A program made the translations under genes and the position numbers. Below the pieces are notes generated by a model that worked only from the letters and a program-made list of their open reading frames with translations, did no database searches and had not been told where the DNA came from. Below are positions 61,325-64,000 of a DNA stretch of 64,000 nt, one piece after another. The DNA is taken from positions 1 to 64,000 of the forward strand of contig CANMKX010000005.1 of the NCBI GenBank assembly GCA_947498595.1, in the 5' to 3' direction. Position 1 is the stretch's first letter, and each line of letters begins with the position of its first letter. This DNA comes from an uncultured Aquimarina sp. (GTDB lineage Bacteria > Bacteroidota > Bacteroidia > Flavobacteriales > Flavobacteriaceae).

Positions 61325-62781
61325 TATATCTTTTTTCGTAATCGAGCAACAGGAATATCAAGTTGTTCTCGATACTTTGCAACTGTTCTTCTAGCAATAG
61401 GGTATCCTTTTTCTTTTAAAATTGAGGATAATTTCTCATCAGTCAAAGGTTTTCTTTTATCCTCTTCACTAATTGTAATTTCTAATATTTTTTTAATTTC
61501 TCGTGTGGATACCTCTTCTCCTTGATCATTTGTCATAGATTCTGAAAAGAAATCTTTTATTAATTTTGTTCCATAAGGAGTATCTACATATTTGCTATTA
61601 GCAACTCTTGAAACGGTACTTACATCCATACCTATTTCATCAGCGATGTCTTTTAGAATCATAGGTTTCAAGTTTCGCTCATCTCCACTTAAGAAAAAAT
61701 CTCTTTGATAATGCATAATTGCACTCATAGTTAGAAATAATGTTTGCTGTCTTTGTTTTACAGCTTCGATAAACCATTTAGCAGCATCAAGTTTCTGTTT
61801 GATAAATAAAACAGCATCTTTTTGAGATTTAGATTTCTCTTTACTTTCTTTATAACCTTTTAACATGTTATTGTATTCTCTAGAAACATGAAGTTCTGGT
61901 GCGTTACGACCATTAAGAGTTAACTCTAAATCACCTTCTACAATTTTGATAGCAAAATCAGGAACTACATGCTCAATAATTCTATTGTTACCAGCATATG
62001 CACCACCTGGTTTAGGATTTAAATGTTCAATTTCTGAAATAGCTTCTTTGAGTTCTTCTTCGTTAATATCGAATTTAACAAGAAGTTTATCATAATGTTT
62101 TTTGCTAAAATGATCGAAAGATTTGCTTAAAATACCTTTGGCTAATTTAATAGGAATCGTAAGTTCTTTACGATCTAACTGTATTAATAAGCACTCTTGT
62201 AAATTTCTAGCGCCTACTCCTGCAGGATCTAATTGTTGTACAATTTTGAGTATGCTTTCTATCTTAGGCTCATCGGTGAAGATATTTTGAGTAAAGGCCA
62301 AATCATCCATAATATCGGTTAAAGATCTACGTATGTAGCCACTCTCATCGATACTACCAACCAAGAAATTTGCAATTTCAAATTCTTGACCATTTAATCG
62401 GTATGTGTTGAGTTGAGATTTTAAATGCTGATTAAAAGAAGTACCTGATGCATAAGGAACGTTTTTTTCTTCATCATCTGTACTATAATTATTTGCACTT
62501 AATCTATAACTAGGAATTTCATCATCACTTAAATATTCATCAACATTAATTTCTGTTTCTATAACTTCAGTTCCATAATCATCTTCATTACCGTCATTAC
62601 TGTAAGTATCTTCAAACTCGTCAACAGTATCTTTTCCACTATCTAAAGCAGGATTCTCTTCCATTTCTTGTTTGAGTCGTTGCTCAAAAGCCAATGTAGG
62701 TAATTGAATTAACTTCATTAACTGGATCTGCTGAGGAGATAATTTTTGGGATAACTTAAAGTTTAGTTGTTGTTTTAGCAT
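61324..62781 (-). CDS. rpoN: RNA polymerase sigma-54 factor
   Basis: The 485-residue protein has the Gln-rich activator-binding region I (LSPQQIQLMKLIQLPTLAFEQRLKQEMEENPAL), an acidic region II, the core-binding region (LVGSIDESGYIRRS, VQQLDPAGVGARNLQECLLIQL), the helix-turn-helix (LKDIADEIGMDVSTVSRVANSKY), and the RpoN box ARRTVAKYREQLDIP near the C-terminus. Sigma-54 needs enhancer-binding ATPases to start transcription. None is adjacent. It is preceded by a -7 box on the minus strand. Confidence 0.97.
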   Translation of the reverse strand: MLKQQLNFKLSQKLSPQQIQLMKLIQLPTLAFEQRLKQEMEENPALDSGKDTVDEFEDTYSNDGNEDDYGTEVIETEINVDEYLSDDEIPSYRLSANNYSTDDEEKNVPYASGTSFNQHLKSQLNTYRLNGQEFEIANFLVGSIDESGYIRRSLTDIMDDLAFTQNIFTDEPKIESILKIVQQLDPAGVGARNLQECLLIQLDRKELTIPIKLAKGILSKSFDHFSKKHYDKLLVKFDINEEELKEAISEIEHLNPKPGGAYAGNNRIIEHVVPDFAIKIVEGDLELTLNGRNAPELHVSREYNNMLKGYKESKEKSKSQKDAVLFIKQKLDAAKWFIEAVKQRQQTLFLTMSAIMHYQRDFFLSGDERNLKPMILKDIADEIGMDVSTVSRVANSKYVDTPYGTKLIKDFFSESMTNDQGEEVSTREIKKILEITISEEDKRKPLTDEKLSSILKEKGYPIARRTVAKYREQLDIPVARLRKKI

Positions 62782-62805
62782 AGAGTGAAAATGTCCTTAT
62801 ATTCA

Positions 62806-62813
62806 CAAAAATA
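62806..62813 (-). promoter_or_regulatory. Candidate -7 box for rpoN
   Basis: The minus strand reads TATTTTTG, an exact TAnnTTTG, 24 bases upstream of the rpoN ATG. No good -33 box is seen at 19-22 bases. Confidence 0.35.
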
Positions 62814-63027
62814 AATAAAATTTAAGTAAATATATTTAGGAGTGTTTTGATTGGTTTGTTATAAAATTCTTGAAAAATTTGGGGTAAAATAACCTAAATC
62901 CGACAAGAAGATATACTATTATAACAATAAATAAGCCAAAAATATTTTAAAAGATTATAAAAATTACTTAAAAAACTTAAGTATTAATGTATTTTATTGA
63001 TTTTTAAGTATTTAATAATGTTCGTTT

Positions 63028-63666
63028 TTATGGAATATATATTTTATTTTTAATAGCATATACTACTAAACCTGTCCGATTACGAATATTAAGTTTCTCA
63101 AAAAGAACGTCTCTATACCCTTCTATTGTTTTAGGACTTAAACACATTTCACTTGCTATTTCTTTATATGTTTTTTCTGTACATGCATGTTTTATAAAGT
63201 CTATTTCTCTGTCTTTAAGAAATATGTTAGACTTGTTTTTAGAGTTTAAAGAATCTAATAATAGATTCGTAATATCTTTTGTATGATAGAAACCTGTTTC
63301 TTGAACTTCTAGCAATGCTTTTTCAAGAATACTTTTTTCGGTATCCTTTAATAAATATCCTTTAGCTCCAGCTCGAAGCATTTTTAAAATAGTTTTATCA
63401 TCTTCTTCTACAGAAAGAGCTAATACGTTGACTTGAGAATATTTCTCTTTTAATATTTCTGTAGTTTCAATACCATTCATAATAGGCATATTTATGTCCA
63501 TAAGAACAATATCAGGAATATTTTTTGGGTTTTTAAACTTAGTTAATAATTCTTGTCCATTTTTACATAAATAGAGTACTTTAAACTTTGAGAATCGATC
63601 AACTAATTCTCCCATTGCTTGGGATAATAGAACGTGGTCTTCGACAATAACGACAGAGTATTTCAC
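63028..63666 (-). CDS. NarL/FixJ-family response regulator
   Basis: The 212-residue protein has a receiver domain with VVIVEDHVLL (acidic pocket), phospho-acceptor Asp57 in VLMDINMPIMNG, and KGYLLKDTE with the conserved Lys. A LuxR-type helix-turn-helix follows (TYKEIASEMCLSPKTIEGYRDVLFEKLNI). It is a transcription factor controlled by the histidine kinase just upstream, 21 bases away. Target genes unknown. Confidence 0.95.
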   Translation of the reverse strand: MKYSVVIVEDHVLLSQAMGELVDRFSKFKVLYLCKNGQELLTKFKNPKNIPDIVLMDINMPIMNGIETTEILKEKYSQVNVLALSVEEDDKTILKMLRAGAKGYLLKDTEKSILEKALLEVQETGFYHTKDITNLLLDSLNSKNKSNIFLKDREIDFIKHACTEKTYKEIASEMCLSPKTIEGYRDVLFEKLNIRNRTGLVVYAIKNKIYIP

Positions 63667-63687
63667 GGGTGTAGTAATTGAGTTGAA

Positions 63688-64000
63688 TTAAATAATAGGT
63701 TCGTTTTCTTTTTTATAAAAATACGTAAGCGTAATTGTTGTTCCTTGATTTTCTTTGGATAATAATGAAATATCTGCATTGATTAATTTTGCACGACTTT
63801 TCATATTAGTTAATCCTATTCCTGTATTAACTTGTGATGTAATAGCAGAAAAACCAATACCATTATCACGGGCATTGATAATCATTTTTTCTAATTGATA
63901 ATCAATAGAAATATTAAGCTTAGAGGCTTTTGAGTGTTTTATAGTATTAGAAAAAAATTCTTGTAATATTCTAAAGATAATAATTTCCACTTTCTTATCA
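63688..64000 (-). CDS. Histidine kinase C-terminal part (cut by window edge)
   Basis: About 103 residues of a HATPase_c domain remain: RILQEFFSNTIKHSKASK carries the N-box, ARDNGIGF the G1 box and GIGLTNMKSRAKLI the G2 box, ending in FYKKENEPII. The layout matches the HPK7 (NarX/DesK-like) family, which pairs with NarL-type regulators such as the next gene. The N-terminal sensor lies outside the window, upstream on the minus strand. Confidence 0.9.
   Translation of the reverse strand, partial: DKKVEIIIFRILQEFFSNTIKHSKASKLNISIDYQLEKMIINARDNGIGFSAITSQVNTGIGLTNMKSRAKLINADISLLSKENQGTTITLTYFYKKENEPII

Overview
The window looks like the chromosome of a marine-type Flavobacteriaceae bacterium (Bacteroidota). 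The support is: A+T-rich DNA, by eye about two thirds A+T; a type IX secretion (T9SS) C-terminal sorting domain; Bacteroidota-type -7 promoter boxes (TAnnTTTG); several GTG/TTG starts with weak Shine-Dalgarno sequences; a GYDIA-type GHMP kinase beside a class II HMG-CoA reductase; and a flavobacterial order of household genes. Genus and species cannot be fixed from this sequence alone.

Layout. 1-2.5 kb is a gene graveyard: an RHS/polymorphic-toxin remnant broken by frameshifts, a probable immunity-like gene broken by an exact 11-bp tandem duplication, and a decayed IS630-family transposase. 2.5-9.2 kb is a minus-strand efflux operon (tetR, tolC-like, membrane-fusion lipoprotein, RND pump) with a 10-bp perfect inverted-repeat operator straddling its promoter. 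9.3-14.6 kb holds a polyprenyl synthetase and sucA-sucB. 15.3-17.6 kb holds the GYDIA kinase and HMG-CoA reductase (mevalonate pathway). 18-23.9 kb is a peptide-use cluster (S9 dipeptidyl peptidase, two POT transporters) plus a secreted thioredoxin. 23.9-28.9 kb is minus-strand surE, a small membrane protein, lpxB, a C40 peptidase lipoprotein and comEC. 29.1-32.3 kb holds a tail-specific protease and an OppC-like permease.

32.4-34.9 kb is the most interesting locus: a minus-strand operon in which a three-part protein (catalytically dead C39-like domain, VKOR domain, DsbA/thioredoxin domain) is followed by four small cysteine-rich peptides with double-glycine leaders. Two of the four peptides are very short genes. 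The inferred role is oxidative folding of exported bacteriocin-like peptides by an enzyme that itself carries a leader-recognition domain.

35.3-43.1 kb holds a secreted nuclease and the cell-shape operon purH-mreB-mreC-mreD-mrdA-rodA (minus strand). 43.3-44.7 kb holds a MacB-type permease and a 38-residue membrane peptide. 44.9-51.2 kb is an unusual minus-strand operon: a formyltransferase-fold protein, two paralogous phage-tail-collar proteins and a 1369-residue T9SS cargo with seven near-identical 104-residue repeats. 51.4-55.7 kb holds a Tat-signal protein, a retropepsin-like protein, TatD, an acyltransferase and a type I asparaginase. tRNA-Ser(GGA) follows, then an ExbB/ExbD energy-transducing cluster with a duplicated exbD pair, an outer-membrane barrel protein, a PAP2-like membrane protein, rpoN, and a NarL-type response regulator with its truncated histidine kinase at the right edge.
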